From NCBI RefSeq assembly GCF_022347725.1, contig NZ_JAKRGB010000005.1:62001-126000 (forward strand): DNA of 64,000 nt, in the 5' to 3' direction. Of the stretch, positions 17,895 through 28,047 are shown in pieces (the first letter of the stretch is position 1; every line of letters starts with the position of its first letter). The position numbers and the translations under genes are program-made. This DNA is from Ruegeria sp. Ofav3-42. Lineage in GTDB: Bacteria > Pseudomonadota > Alphaproteobacteria > Rhodobacterales > Rhodobacteraceae. A model generated the notes under the pieces. It was not told the origin of the DNA. It saw only the letters and a program-made list of their open reading frames with translations, and ran no database searches.

Positions 17895-18850
17895 TCCGCA
17901 AGGGCCTGATCCCGCACAGCGGCGGCTTCATCGGGTGAGAACAGCAGGGAGTTCTCTGGCACGGTCAGGGTCTCGAAACCCTCGGGCAGACCTGCTGCCG
18001 GGGTCACGGCCGGGTACATCCAGTTGGTTGTCGGGATGATCTGCTGAAACGCATCCGAGACCACGAATTCCAGGAACTGATCCGCCAGTTCGGGCTGATC
18101 CGTTCCGGCCAGCTTTGCCGCCACTTCGACCTGCAGATAGTTGCCTTCGTCAAAGGCCGCTGCCGCTTTGCTCGCGTCTTCTTCGGCGATCAGATGGTAA
18201 GCTGGCGAGGTTGTGTAGCTAAGGACCATGTCCGACTCGCCTTCAAGGAACAGGCCATATGCCTCGGACCAGCCTTTGGTGACGGTCACGATGTTATCGG
18301 CCAGACCGGCCCAGATTTCTGGTGCTTCGTCCCCATAGGCCGCCTTGACCCACATCAGCAGGCCCAGACCAGGAGTGGACGAGCGCGGGTCCTGAATGAT
18401 GATCTTGGTGTCGCTGTCTGCCAGTTCCTTAAAGTTGGCAGGCGCCGATGCGTCTGCGTTGTAGACAAACGCGAAGTAACCCCAATCGTAAGGAGTGAAA
18501 GTGTCATCCTTCCACTCGATCGGAAGTGCGAAGTCCGCAGAGATGGAACTGGGCGCAAATAGACCGGTTTCCCGGGCCGCAGCGATCAGGTTTGTGTCTA
18601 GCCCCAACACCACGTCGGCGTCAGAGTTTTCACCCTCAAGCCGGACACGCGACAACAGGGCGGCACCATCTTCAACACCTACAAGGTTCAGTTCGCATTC
18701 ACAGGTCGCTTCAAAAGCTTCTTTCACCTGCGGGCCGGGGCCCCAATCGGATACAAAGCTGTCATAGGTGTACACGGTCAGCTGAGATTTATCGGCGGCG
18801 ATGGCCGAAGTTGCACTCAGTAGTCCCGCAGCAATCAGCAGATGTTTCAT
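17870..18850 (-). CDS. thiB: Periplasmic thiamine-binding protein
   Basis: A 326-residue periplasmic binding protein for thiamine, thiamine phosphate or TPP. A signal peptide is clear (MKHLLIAAGLLSATSAIA, then ADKSQLTV). The mature protein begins with the ThiB-typical LTVYTYDSFVSDWGPGPQVKEAFE and contains DVVLGLDTNLIAAA and YDWGYFAFVYN. The ATG at 18850 directly precedes the signal peptide; an ATG 12 bp upstream would only add four residues. It is first in thiBPQ, with a TPP riboswitch starting about 45 bp upstream, so expression should fall when TPP is plentiful. Confidence 0.94.
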   Translation of the reverse strand: MKHLLIAAGLLSATSAIAADKSQLTVYTYDSFVSDWGPGPQVKEAFEATCECELNLVGVEDGAALLSRVRLEGENSDADVVLGLDTNLIAAARETGLFAPSSISADFALPIEWKDDTFTPYDWGYFAFVYNADASAPANFKELADSDTKIIIQDPRSSTPGLGLLMWVKAAYGDEAPEIWAGLADNIVTVTKGWSEAYGLFLEGESDMVLSYTTSPAYHLIAEEDASKAAAAFDEGNYLQVEVAAKLAGTDQPELADQFLEFVVSDAFQQIIPTTNWMYPAVTPAAGLPEGFETLTVPENSLLFSPDEAAAVRDQALAEWQNALSQ

Positions 18851-18895
18851 GTCATCCTCCATTGCGGCGAGAGGGCAAGGATGGACGAAACCTTC

Positions 18896-18984
18896 ACCTT
18901 TCCCTCCGCCGGTTCTAGCCGGTTCAGGTTCTACGGGTTCGCTTGGTCAGCATCTCAGCGCGGCAGGCCGCGCTCCCCGAGGTG
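18896..18984 (-). promoter_or_regulatory. TPP riboswitch upstream of thiBPQ
   Basis: Read on the minus strand, the segment shows the TPP aptamer core. It starts CGGGGAGC, has a P3 hairpin GCGCGGCCTGCCGCGC, then the conserved CTGAGATG, an ACCC-containing strand, GAACCTGA, and a closing CGGCGGAGGGA. The CTGAGA and GAACCTGA blocks are the pyrimidine-sensing and pyrophosphate-sensing signatures of the THI element. The short distance to the thiB start suggests control of translation initiation. Confidence 0.93.
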
Positions 18985-19108
18985 AGGCCGTCACTAGGGG
19001 GGATTGGCCGAAAAGACAACCTAATAAAATTGCGCCGCGAAGGGGCCGAAGTTTGTGTTTTCGCAAGTCGAGGCGATTTGGGTGCCTCACCGCCTGTCGG
19101 AACTTGAA

Positions 19109-19153
19109 GCCCTTTGAACCAGCAACGCTTTCAGCGCGCTTGATTCAAAGGGC
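19109..19153. terminator. Inverted repeat downstream of the antiporter gene
   Basis: GCCCTTTGAA (19109-19118) faces TTCAAAGGGC (19144-19153), a perfect 10-bp repeat with a 25-base loop, directly downstream of the nhaD-type gene on the minus strand and upstream of the thiB riboswitch. No T-run follows. It may help to end or stabilise the antiporter transcript. Apart from this and the riboswitch, the 18851-19160 gap shows nothing else. Confidence 0.35.
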
Positions 19154-19160
19154 CCTGAAG

Positions 19161-20525
19161 TCAGAAGTACCGCAGCCAAATGTACACGTTCGCGATCATC
19201 AACGTCAGGATCATGATTGGGAACGCGATTTTGGCGAAGGCAATGAAGCCGATAGGCTGTTTTGCCTTCTCTGCAAACGCGGCGACCGTCAGGTTGGCGC
19301 TGGCCCCCAGCAATGTGCCGTTGCCGCCCAAACAAGCCCCAAGCGCCAGCGACCACCACAGGGGTTCGATCGCATCCTTGCCGCCAAACGTGTCGGCGGT
19401 GGATTCGATCAGCGGGATCATCGTGGCTACGAAGGGGATGTTGTCCAGAATAGCGGACAGGATGCCAGAAGCCCAGAAGATGAAGAACGCAGTCCACATC
19501 ATGTCGCCCTGGGTCAGTTCCAGCACTTTCTCACCGAAGAAGGCCAAGAGGCCAACATGTTCCACACCGGCAACGATGACGAACAGCCCACCGAAGAAGA
19601 AGATCGTGACCCATTCGACTTCACCAAAGATGTGGTGAACCGACTCGGATTGTTCCTCGCCGCTTTGATGGCCATAGGCCAGAAGCATCAGAAGACCCGC
19701 ACCGGCCAGCGCCGATGTGCCAGGTTGAATCCCATAGCTGTGCCCCAGCGTGAAGCCCAGCAGCACCAGCGCCAGAACGGCCAGAGACTTGATCATCAGG
19801 ACAACATCGGTGACAGCTTCGGATTCATTGAAGCCCATGATCCGCTCACTTGCCGATTTCGGGATGCTGGCCAGTTCCTTGCGGTTCATCAGGTAGATGA
19901 TGCCGGTCAGGACAACGAGACAAATGGCCGAAATAGGAGCCAGGTTCACTACAAATTGGTTAAAGCTCAGCCCTGCAGCCGAACCAATGATGATGTTGGG
20001 CGGGTCACCGATCAGAGTGGCGGTGCCCCCGACATTCGAGGCCAGGATTTCGGCAATGAAGAACGGAAAAACCCGCGTTTCCAGCGCTTCGGTGATCAGC
20101 AGCGTGATCGGAGCGATCAGCAGGACGGTTGTCACGTTATCAAGAAGCGCGGAAAACACTGCAGTGATCAGCGTCAGCATGATCAGGATGCCGGTTGGAT
20201 TGGCTTTTACCGCTTTGGCGGCCTTGATCGCCACGTATTGGAACAGCCCGCATTTGCTGGTGATGCCCACGATGACCATCATACCGATCAACAAGGCCAG
20301 GGTGTTGGCGTCCACGCCCGCCACCGCCTGTTCCTGATTGATGATGCCAAACAGGACCATCAGGGACGCGCCCAGCATGGCCAGAATGGCGCGATTGACC
20401 TTCTCGGTGATCAGGACCGCGTAAACCAAAATCAGGATTCCGGTTGCGACCCAAAGGGGATCGATTCCCAATAGTTGTGGAACAGAGAGAGCGCTCTCTC
20501 CGTGTGACGTCGAATGCGTTGCCAA
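19161..20525 (-). CDS. NhaD/ArsB-type ion transporter (probable sodium:proton antiporter)
   Basis: A 454-residue integral membrane protein of the ion transporter superfamily (NhaD/ArsB/CitMHS). About eleven to twelve hydrophobic helices are visible. Two re-entrant-type signatures are present: SALLDNVTTVLLIAPITLLITEAL and SAILDNIPFVATMIPLI. The segments ASNVGGTATLIGDPPNIIIG and GACLGGNGTLLGASANL match the NhaD pattern best. In a marine bacterium, Na+/H+ exchange for pH and salt balance is the likely role; arsenite or dicarboxylate transport is less likely. It lies 24 bp downstream of a CBS-domain gene on the same strand, so the pair probably forms an operon. Confidence 0.82.
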   Translation of the reverse strand: MATHSTSHGESALSVPQLLGIDPLWVATGILILVYAVLITEKVNRAILAMLGASLMVLFGIINQEQAVAGVDANTLALLIGMMVIVGITSKCGLFQYVAIKAAKAVKANPTGILIMLTLITAVFSALLDNVTTVLLIAPITLLITEALETRVFPFFIAEILASNVGGTATLIGDPPNIIIGSAAGLSFNQFVVNLAPISAICLVVLTGIIYLMNRKELASIPKSASERIMGFNESEAVTDVVLMIKSLAVLALVLLGFTLGHSYGIQPGTSALAGAGLLMLLAYGHQSGEEQSESVHHIFGEVEWVTIFFFGGLFVIVAGVEHVGLLAFFGEKVLELTQGDMMWTAFFIFWASGILSAILDNIPFVATMIPLIESTADTFGGKDAIEPLWWSLALGACLGGNGTLLGASANLTVAAFAEKAKQPIGFIAFAKIAFPIMILTLMIANVYIWLRYF

Positions 20526-20549
20526 GGTTTTAGTCCGGTTCGTATAGGG

Positions 20550-21038
20550 TTAGCTGAGTGCGCGATCCAGAAGCGAGTTGGCGCTTACGGTGCCGACGAA
20601 ACGGTTGGTTTCGGGCTCAACAAGGATCACGTGCCGTTTGTATTTGTAGATCAGGAAGATGCCTTCCATCACCGGCGTGTCGGGTGCAGCAACAGGAATG
20701 TTGGATGGTCTCGACATGTTGTCGCGAACAGTCTCAGTCTTCAGCCGGTCCAGCTGTTGTTCGAAATCATCCCTCGTCAAGTTCATGAAGCTCAGAGATT
20801 CGATCGGGACGCGGGACGCATCATCGTTCAGACCGATGGTTGCCGCTTTGGGCAGGATCAACTTCAGAAGTGTGGGGGCGGTGAAAACGCCAACATAGGT
20901 TCCATCTTCGGCCACCACCGGCAGAAAACGCGCCCGGCTGCCTCTGATGATGTTGAAAGCCGTCGCGATGCTTTCATCCGGCAGAATGGTATTCTGTACC
21001 TCAGACGGTACCATTACATCATAGCAGGTCAGGCCCAT
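20550..21038 (-). CDS. Tandem CBS-domain protein paired with the NhaD-type antiporter
   Basis: A small cytosolic protein of 162 residues built from two CBS motifs, at about 1-65 (YDVMVPSEVQNTILPDESIATAFNII, then RFLPVVAEDGTYVGVFT) and about 95-162 (VRDNMSRPSNIPVAAPDTPVMEGI, then HVILVEPETNRFVGTVSANSLLD). Such pairs bind adenosine nucleotides and often gate transporters. The frame is open upstream, but the ATG at 21038 has a good GAGGGA site and starts just before the first CBS motif. It precedes the antiporter gene by 24 bp, so a role in sensing energy or ionic state for that transporter is a reasonable inference. Confidence 0.8.
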   Translation of the reverse strand: MGLTCYDVMVPSEVQNTILPDESIATAFNIIRGSRARFLPVVAEDGTYVGVFTAPTLLKLILPKAATIGLNDDASRVPIESLSFMNLTRDDFEQQLDRLKTETVRDNMSRPSNIPVAAPDTPVMEGIFLIYKYKRHVILVEPETNRFVGTVSANSLLDRALS

Positions 21039-21473
21039 GAGTTCCCTCTGACTTCGATTGGCCGCCGAGTGGTTTCCCATCTGAACAGCCACAAAAAACG
21101 CCCGGCTGGACTTGCGGAAAGCCTGCCAAAGCGAATCAAAATTTGCTGATGCGCACTGCATTTCATCGTCAACCAGAATTGGCCACCCCACTTATGAAAT
21201 TAAATTGATATCGCTACCGTCATCTGCGGCGTCGGTCGGACAAATGACCGATAATTTGCTACTGATTTTGCGGGCGGAAGCGAGGTGCGGCGCCTACGGG
21301 CCGGGCACCGGGGAAATGCACTCCCACCCATTGCAGTCGGCGGTCCTGCTTTCATCGGTCAGGCACACGCCCCTTGGCCCGCGCTTGGCAGTTTGGCTGG
21401 CCGTACATCTGGACGCATGACGCGGTAAAACTGGAACTTGCTTCTTCGTTCTCTCTCAGGCTAGACGGTCCTT

Positions 21474-23490
<2,017 letters not shown>

Positions 23491-23502
23491 GTGTAAAACG
23501 TG

Positions 23503-23534
23503 GCGCCGGAGCCGCTTTCGGCTCTGGCGCTTTT
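23503..23534 (+). terminator. Rho-independent terminator after thiC
   Basis: GCGCCGGAGCC (23503-23513) pairs with GGCTCTGGCGC (23520-23530), one G-U pair and a six-base loop, followed by TTTT. It sits 13 bp after the thiC stop. The rest of the gap to 23748 holds only a short perfect palindrome, AGCGGTACCGCT, at the end of the next gene. Confidence 0.85.
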
Positions 23535-23748
23535 CTGCAAGGCCCTCTCAATGGCCATCCGACAACGCAGCACGGGCTAAGGTTTGCATCGGGCAAGGTG
23601 ACACAGGCCGACATTCCCAACAAAGCGACATACTTTGAACCCGCCGAACAGAGCTTAGGCCAGATGTCGACAGACTTTCCAATCGGACGCTGAAGGATGG
23701 ATGGTCTTTGGATACGGTAATAGTGGTACTGTTCTACAGCGGTACCGC

Positions 23749-24513
23749 TCAACCGTAGTTTGGCGTCCTTTTTTGAAGTTTGGCCGCGACGCTTTCGGCG
23801 AAATCCGGCGATTGCAACTGCTGCGCAAAGATCTTGATTTCATCGGCCATGTGGCCGGCCACTTCGTCACGCTGACTACGGATCAGGGCTTTGGATTGAC
23901 GGAGCGCGACAGGTGCCGAGGCGGCAACTTGCCGAGCGATCTCCTGTACTTTGGTCATCATTTCACCGTCAGAAAAGACTCGGGCGACCAACCCATGGTC
24001 CAATGCCTCGGTCGCGTCCAAGATACGACCAGCAAGCAGGACGTCGTTAGCGACGGCCATGCCGACCGAAGCGGGCAGCAACATCGACGACCCGGCCTCG
24101 GGCACCAGACCCAGCTGCACAAACGGAGCGCTGTATGTGGCGCTTTGCGCGGAATAGACCAGATCGCAGTGCAGCAGCATGGTCAGGCCAACTCCGATCG
24201 CCGGGCCGTTTACCGCCGCGATCAGGGGCTTGGGACAATCGCGGATCGCGTTCAGAAAGCGCACGATTGGATTTTCTTCAGCACTTGCCGGAATACCGCC
24301 AGCCATGAAATCCTGCAGGTCATTGCCAGCCGTGAACATATCGCCGGAACCGGTGATGACCAGCGCACGCGCTCTGTCGGTTTGTCCGTATTCTTCGATG
24401 GCCTCGGCCATCGCTGTGTACATGGCAAAGGTGATCGCGTTTTTCTTTTCCTCGCGGGCAATGGCTACCGTTGTAACGCGATCCTGGGTGCTGACGATGA
24501 TGTTTGCGCTCAT
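23749..24513 (-). CDS. Enoyl-CoA hydratase/isomerase family protein
   Basis: A 254-residue crotonase-fold protein. The family core is visible: the first oxyanion loop ITGSGDMFTAGNDLQDF, the second AAVNGPAIGVGLTMLLHCDLVYSA, and the catalytic-region segment QLGLVPEAGSSMLLP with a glutamate at the usual hydratase position. The substrate is not defined by sequence; relatives include general enoyl-CoA hydratases and PaaG-like isomerases. It is monocistronic on the minus strand, convergent with thiC. A 20-bp near-perfect palindrome about 90 bp upstream of its start is a likely operator. A role in beta-oxidation of an imported acid is an inference only. Confidence 0.85.
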   Translation of the reverse strand: MSANIIVSTQDRVTTVAIAREEKKNAITFAMYTAMAEAIEEYGQTDRARALVITGSGDMFTAGNDLQDFMAGGIPASAEENPIVRFLNAIRDCPKPLIAAVNGPAIGVGLTMLLHCDLVYSAQSATYSAPFVQLGLVPEAGSSMLLPASVGMAVANDVLLAGRILDATEALDHGLVARVFSDGEMMTKVQEIARQVAASAPVALRQSKALIRSQRDEVAGHMADEIKIFAQQLQSPDFAESVAAKLQKRTPNYG

Positions 24514-24602
24514 GGGGTTTGTCCTTGGGGCTTCTGCGGAACTTGTGCCGGCTTGGAAGTGGGTTTCGGTTCAGACGATGGCAGCCGCATCTTTAGCGAC
24601 TT

Positions 24603-24622
24603 AGTTCAACACGTGCTGAACT
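24603..24622. promoter_or_regulatory. Palindromic operator candidate upstream of the enoyl-CoA hydratase gene
   Basis: AGTTCA and TGAACT flank a CACGTG core with only the central flanking pair (A/C) mismatched, giving 20 bp of near-perfect dyad symmetry. It lies 90 bp upstream of the hydratase start. The binding factor is unknown; TetR or GntR types bind sites of this shape. The rest of the 24514-24813 gap shows no gene. Confidence 0.5.
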
Positions 24623-24813
24623 GCGGCGCGTTTGCGATCCCAACGTGGCTTGAGAAACGCTGCATTGATCGGCTAGAAACCGCGTGCTGTGCGCCTTTTG
24701 AGCATGGTTGAGGGCTGAGATTTTATGCATCTTAATCAGTTCGTATGTTGGCGATAAGGCATCGTCAACAAATCACGGTAATGACCCCACGTCGCCTCTG
24801 CGCTGGCATACGA

Positions 24814-25695
24814 TTAGCCATTTTGCAGCGAACCAACGATTTTCTGCACGTCCGGATGTGACTTTAGCCTTTTTGGATAAGCAATCAGATAGTCCTGCGG
24901 TAGTGTGATCGGTGACAGGTCCATCTTGGTGATGTTGCCGGTTTTCAGATCCGTCGCGGCCATTTCCTGCGGGACGAGGGCAACACCCAGCCCATTGCGC
25001 GCAAAACTCAACGCGGTGCTGCTGTGCCCCACAAGTTGTCCGGCTGACCGATCAATGATCCGGCGTCCATCCAATGCGGTGTTCCAATCCGGGGAAGAGG
25101 CGAAACCCGGTCCCCAGTCGGTATGGATGAAACATCGATCCGGGACCCGGATCAGCCCGTGACTATACTGCGCGGCCAACTGCGGTGAAGCCACCGCAAC
25201 CAGAACATCTGAAAACAAGGATACGACCTGATAGTCACCATATAGATCGTGACCATAGAAAACCCGCATATCAATGCGATCGGCTTGGAAGTCCACGGGA
25301 TCTTCCTCGATCCGAATGCCCAGAGGTGTCTCAAGATTGTCAAACCCGAGTTTGGAAAGCTTCCGCGCCAGCCAGGTTTCGGCGACCGAGGGTGGGGCGC
25401 TCAGCACCAGCCGCTTTCGACGGGTGTTTGTCCGTTGCATCCTGTCGGACAGGTCAGACAGGCGCGTTATTGCACCCGCGAGTTCAGGATAGGCCATCTG
25501 CCCGGAGTCCGTCAGAGAAATCCTGTTTCCTTGCCGGATGAACAACGTCTCGTCCCAAAACTCTTCCAGCAATTTTACCTGTTGGCTGACGGCCGCGGCA
25601 CTGACATTCAGTTCGCGCGCAGCTTTGGTAAACGAGCCCGTTCTGGCCGCGGCTTCAAAAGCGCGCAGCGCATTGAGTGGAGCCGTGCGTTTCAT
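24814..25695 (-). CDS. LysR family regulator (GcvA-like)
   Basis: A 293-residue LysR-type transcription factor. The N-terminal winged helix-turn-helix is typical: PLNALRAFEAAARTGSFTKAARELNVSAAAVSQQVKLLEEFW. An effector-binding domain occupies about 90-293. The N-terminal style resembles GcvA, the glycine cleavage activator. It is divergent from the 2OG-oxygenase/DddP-like gene pair across 96 bp that contain a T-N11-A dyad, so it probably controls that pair and itself. The ligand is unknown. Confidence 0.87.
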   Translation of the reverse strand: MKRTAPLNALRAFEAAARTGSFTKAARELNVSAAAVSQQVKLLEEFWDETLFIRQGNRISLTDSGQMAYPELAGAITRLSDLSDRMQRTNTRRKRLVLSAPPSVAETWLARKLSKLGFDNLETPLGIRIEEDPVDFQADRIDMRVFYGHDLYGDYQVVSLFSDVLVAVASPQLAAQYSHGLIRVPDRCFIHTDWGPGFASSPDWNTALDGRRIIDRSAGQLVGHSSTALSFARNGLGVALVPQEMAATDLKTGNITKMDLSPITLPQDYLIAYPKRLKSHPDVQKIVGSLQNG

Positions 25696-25704
25696 GGCAA
25701 ACCT

Positions 25705-25717
25705 TTAGAAAATCTAA
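25705..25717. promoter_or_regulatory. LysR-type T-N11-A box in the divergent promoter
   Basis: TTAGA-AAA-TCTAA is a perfect interrupted dyad of the T-N11-A type used by LysR proteins. It lies 10 bp upstream of the LysR gene start and about 75 bp before the divergent oxygenase gene. Confidence 0.6.
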
Positions 25718-25791
25718 TGCACCCTAAAAAGAATACCTATTGATAAGGTCAGTGTTCAAGCCCTACTCAGGATTCAAGACTGGGAGGATCG

Positions 25792-26580
25792 ATGATGCGT
25801 GATGTGATCAACTTGGACTTATACCCGCTGGACCAGCCGGGCAGCGTGGCGTGGCAAGAGCTGATTGAACACTGCAAGTTGGAACTGACCGAGAATGGCC
25901 TGTTCAACTTGCCCGGATTTATCCGGGACCGCGCCATCCAATCCGCGGTTGCGGAGCTCAAGCCGGTTTTTAGCGAACACTCTTTTGTTCATGCACGTCG
26001 GCACAACATTTACTTCAAGAAAAGCATCGACGGTCTAAACGACGACCATCCCGCCCTTATCGAATTTGAAACGTCGAACCGGACAATATGCGCGGATCGG
26101 ATGGGGCAGTCTACTGTGATCCGTCTGTATGAATGGCCTCCGTTTGCGCAGTTTTTGGCTGCAGTGATGGAAAAGCCAGAGCTGTTCGTCATGCAGGACC
26201 CGCTGGCCCGGGTGAATGTCATGGCCTATGCGCAGGGGCAGGCCCTGAACTGGCACTTTGACAGATCGGAATTCACCACAACGCTGCTGCTGCAGGCGCC
26301 CGACTCGGGCGGAGATTTCGAGTATGAGAAGGATCTGCGCAGTGACGTCGACCCAAACTACGACGGGGTCGCTGATTTGCTGGAGGGGCGTCGCAAGCCG
26401 ACGCTCATGAAGCTGCAGCCGGGAACATTGAATATCTTCAAAGGTAAGAACACGGCCCACCGTGTTACACCCGTGCGGGGCGAGCGCGACCGCATTATCG
26501 CGGTATTTTCCTACTACGAACGACCGAATGTTCAGTTTACCGAGGAAGAGCGCATCGGGTTTTACGGGCGCGCATCATGA
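25792..26580 (+). CDS. 2-Oxoglutarate/Fe(II)-dependent oxygenase-like protein
   Basis: A 262-residue protein with the facial triad of 2OG-Fe(II) oxygenases: His155 and Asp157 in NWHFDRSEF, and His223 in KNTAHRVTPV. A downstream arginine (Arg232 or Arg234, VRGERDRIIAVFSYYERP) probably binds 2-oxoglutarate. The HxD motif, rather than HxG, argues for hydroxylation and not halogenation. The family hallmarks match ArpA/HalD-type small-molecule oxygenases, but the substrate is unknown. A GGGAGG site precedes the tandem ATGs. The gene overlaps the next one by 4 bp (ATGA), so the two products are made together and may act in sequence. Confidence 0.75.
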   Translation: MMRDVINLDLYPLDQPGSVAWQELIEHCKLELTENGLFNLPGFIRDRAIQSAVAELKPVFSEHSFVHARRHNIYFKKSIDGLNDDHPALIEFETSNRTICADRMGQSTVIRLYEWPPFAQFLAAVMEKPELFVMQDPLARVNVMAYAQGQALNWHFDRSEFTTTLLLQAPDSGGDFEYEKDLRSDVDPNYDGVADLLEGRRKPTLMKLQPGTLNIFKGKNTAHRVTPVRGERDRIIAVFSYYERPNVQFTEEERIGFYGRAS

Positions 26581-27827
26581 ACGCGGAAAGCGCCTTCAAA
26601 GATGATCGCAAGCTCACTTACCTGAACGCCGAGGGTGCGGATAAGCCTTTAAAAAGCCCCGTGCCCGACTCGGTTCTGAACCGGGCGCGCGTATACCGGC
26701 TGCAGCGTCTGCGCCAGCAGATGGAAATCGCGGATTGCTCTGCGCTGTTGCTCTATGACCCCTGCAACATCCGGTATGCATTTGACTGTTCCAACATGCA
26801 GGTTTGGACGCTTCATAACCCGATGCGATATGCGCTGATTCTGAACAATGGGCCAGCCATTATGTTCGAGTTCAAGGGTTGCCTTCATCAAAGCGAAGGC
26901 TTGCCCGGCATTGACGAAGTGAGGGTCGCCAGAACGTGGATGTTCATGGCCTCAGGCGACAAAACAGAGGTGGCAACAGACCATTGGGCCGATGAAATTG
27001 CCGAGATCGTCCGGGAATATGGCGGAGACAACCGGCGCATTGCCTGCGACACGCTCGAGAATGGGGGCGTCGATGCATTAAAGGCGCGTGGTCTCAAACC
27101 TATTGCCGGTTCGCCGCTTACAGAGATCGCGCGCTCGATCAAATCCGACGATGAAATCGAGCTGATGCGTTGGACTATCCGTGTGTGCGAGGCAGGCATG
27201 GCGCGGATCTACGAACACTCCACCCCAGGCACCACCGAGCGTGAACTCTGGGCGCACCTGCATTTCGAAAATGCGCGATCGGGTGGCGACTGGCTGGAGA
27301 CCAAGTTGCTGACCTGCGGTCCAAGGACGAACCCCTGGTATCAGGAGTGTTCGGACCGACCCTGCCAGCTGGGCGAGATGATTTCGTTCGATACCGACAT
27401 GATCGGCCCATACGGTTACTGCGCCGATCTTTCCCGCGCGTGGACCTGTGGATACACGCCCATGACGTCGACGCAACGGCGCCTGTACGACACGGCGCTG
27501 GACCAAATTCACCACAATCTGGATCTGGTACGCCCGGGTGTCAGCTTTGCCGAGTTCAACGACAAAAGCTGGCGCATTCCTGATCCTTACATTCCCTATC
27601 GCTATTCTTTGGCGGTTCACGGCGTCGGTATGGCTGATGAATGGCCGGTTGTTCCGTTGCAAGTGGATTGGGGCGAGGGCGCGATGTCCGGGAGGTTCGA
27701 GCCCGGAATGGTCGTTTGTGTAGAAAGCCTGATTGCCGAGAAGGGTTCGGAAAGCGTCAAACTGGAAACACAGGTACTGGTTACCGAAGATGGCAACGAG
27801 CGGCTGGACAGTTTCCCGTTCGAGTGA
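26577..27827 (+). CDS. DddP-like M24-family metalloenzyme (candidate DMSP lyase or relative)
   Basis: A 416-residue protein of the M24 (pita-bread) metallopeptidase fold with a creatinase-like N-terminal domain. The metal ligands are intact: two Asp in ISFDTDMIG, Asp in YCADLSRAW, His in AVHGVGMADEWP, Glu in VVCVESLIAEKG, and Glu in VKLETQVLV. From memory of the family, the segments FENARSGGDWLETKLLTCGPRTNPWYQEC and DTDMIGPYGYCADLSRAW closely resemble DddP, which cleaves DMSP to DMS and acrylate. The N-terminal 30 residues differ, and a proline-type peptidase remains possible. It overlaps the upstream 2OG-oxygenase gene by 4 bp. Which activity it has cannot be decided without comparison to proven DddP. 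Confidence 0.6.
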   Translation: MNAESAFKDDRKLTYLNAEGADKPLKSPVPDSVLNRARVYRLQRLRQQMEIADCSALLLYDPCNIRYAFDCSNMQVWTLHNPMRYALILNNGPAIMFEFKGCLHQSEGLPGIDEVRVARTWMFMASGDKTEVATDHWADEIAEIVREYGGDNRRIACDTLENGGVDALKARGLKPIAGSPLTEIARSIKSDDEIELMRWTIRVCEAGMARIYEHSTPGTTERELWAHLHFENARSGGDWLETKLLTCGPRTNPWYQECSDRPCQLGEMISFDTDMIGPYGYCADLSRAWTCGYTPMTSTQRRLYDTALDQIHHNLDLVRPGVSFAEFNDKSWRIPDPYIPYRYSLAVHGVGMADEWPVVPLQVDWGEGAMSGRFEPGMVVCVESLIAEKGSESVKLETQVLVTEDGNERLDSFPFE

Positions 27828-28047
27828 AGCCTGCGCTACTCGCCAGCTATGTGACGCCTGACTTGCATTGAGTATCCCGAAAGGCCTCAGCCTGATCCGC
27901 ATCAGCCGGACCATGCTGTTTGAATGTGTTCAGCAAGCTGACCATTCAGCGTTTCACAAACCGTGCATATTTATAAATTGTCTCTATTGACAAAAAACAA
28001 CAATCCCATAAATCATTTCTCCAAACTGGTTTCGGAGACCCTCGATC

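Noticed and set aside
18801-20474. A 557-codon open frame on the plus strand
   Set aside because: It lies antisense to the thiB leader and the NhaD-type gene, starts inside thiB and crosses the TPP riboswitch, and its product is rich in His, Gln, Asp and Arg with no domain pattern. It is a codon-bias shadow.
23738-23749. The 12-bp perfect palindrome AGCGGTACCGCT as an operator
   Set aside because: It lies at the 3' end of a convergent gene pair, not upstream of a start, and is short enough to occur by chance.
26577-27827. A firm dddP assignment
   Set aside because: The metal ligands and several long segments match DddP from memory, but the N-terminus differs and M24 proteins vary in function; without alignment it is left as DddP-like.
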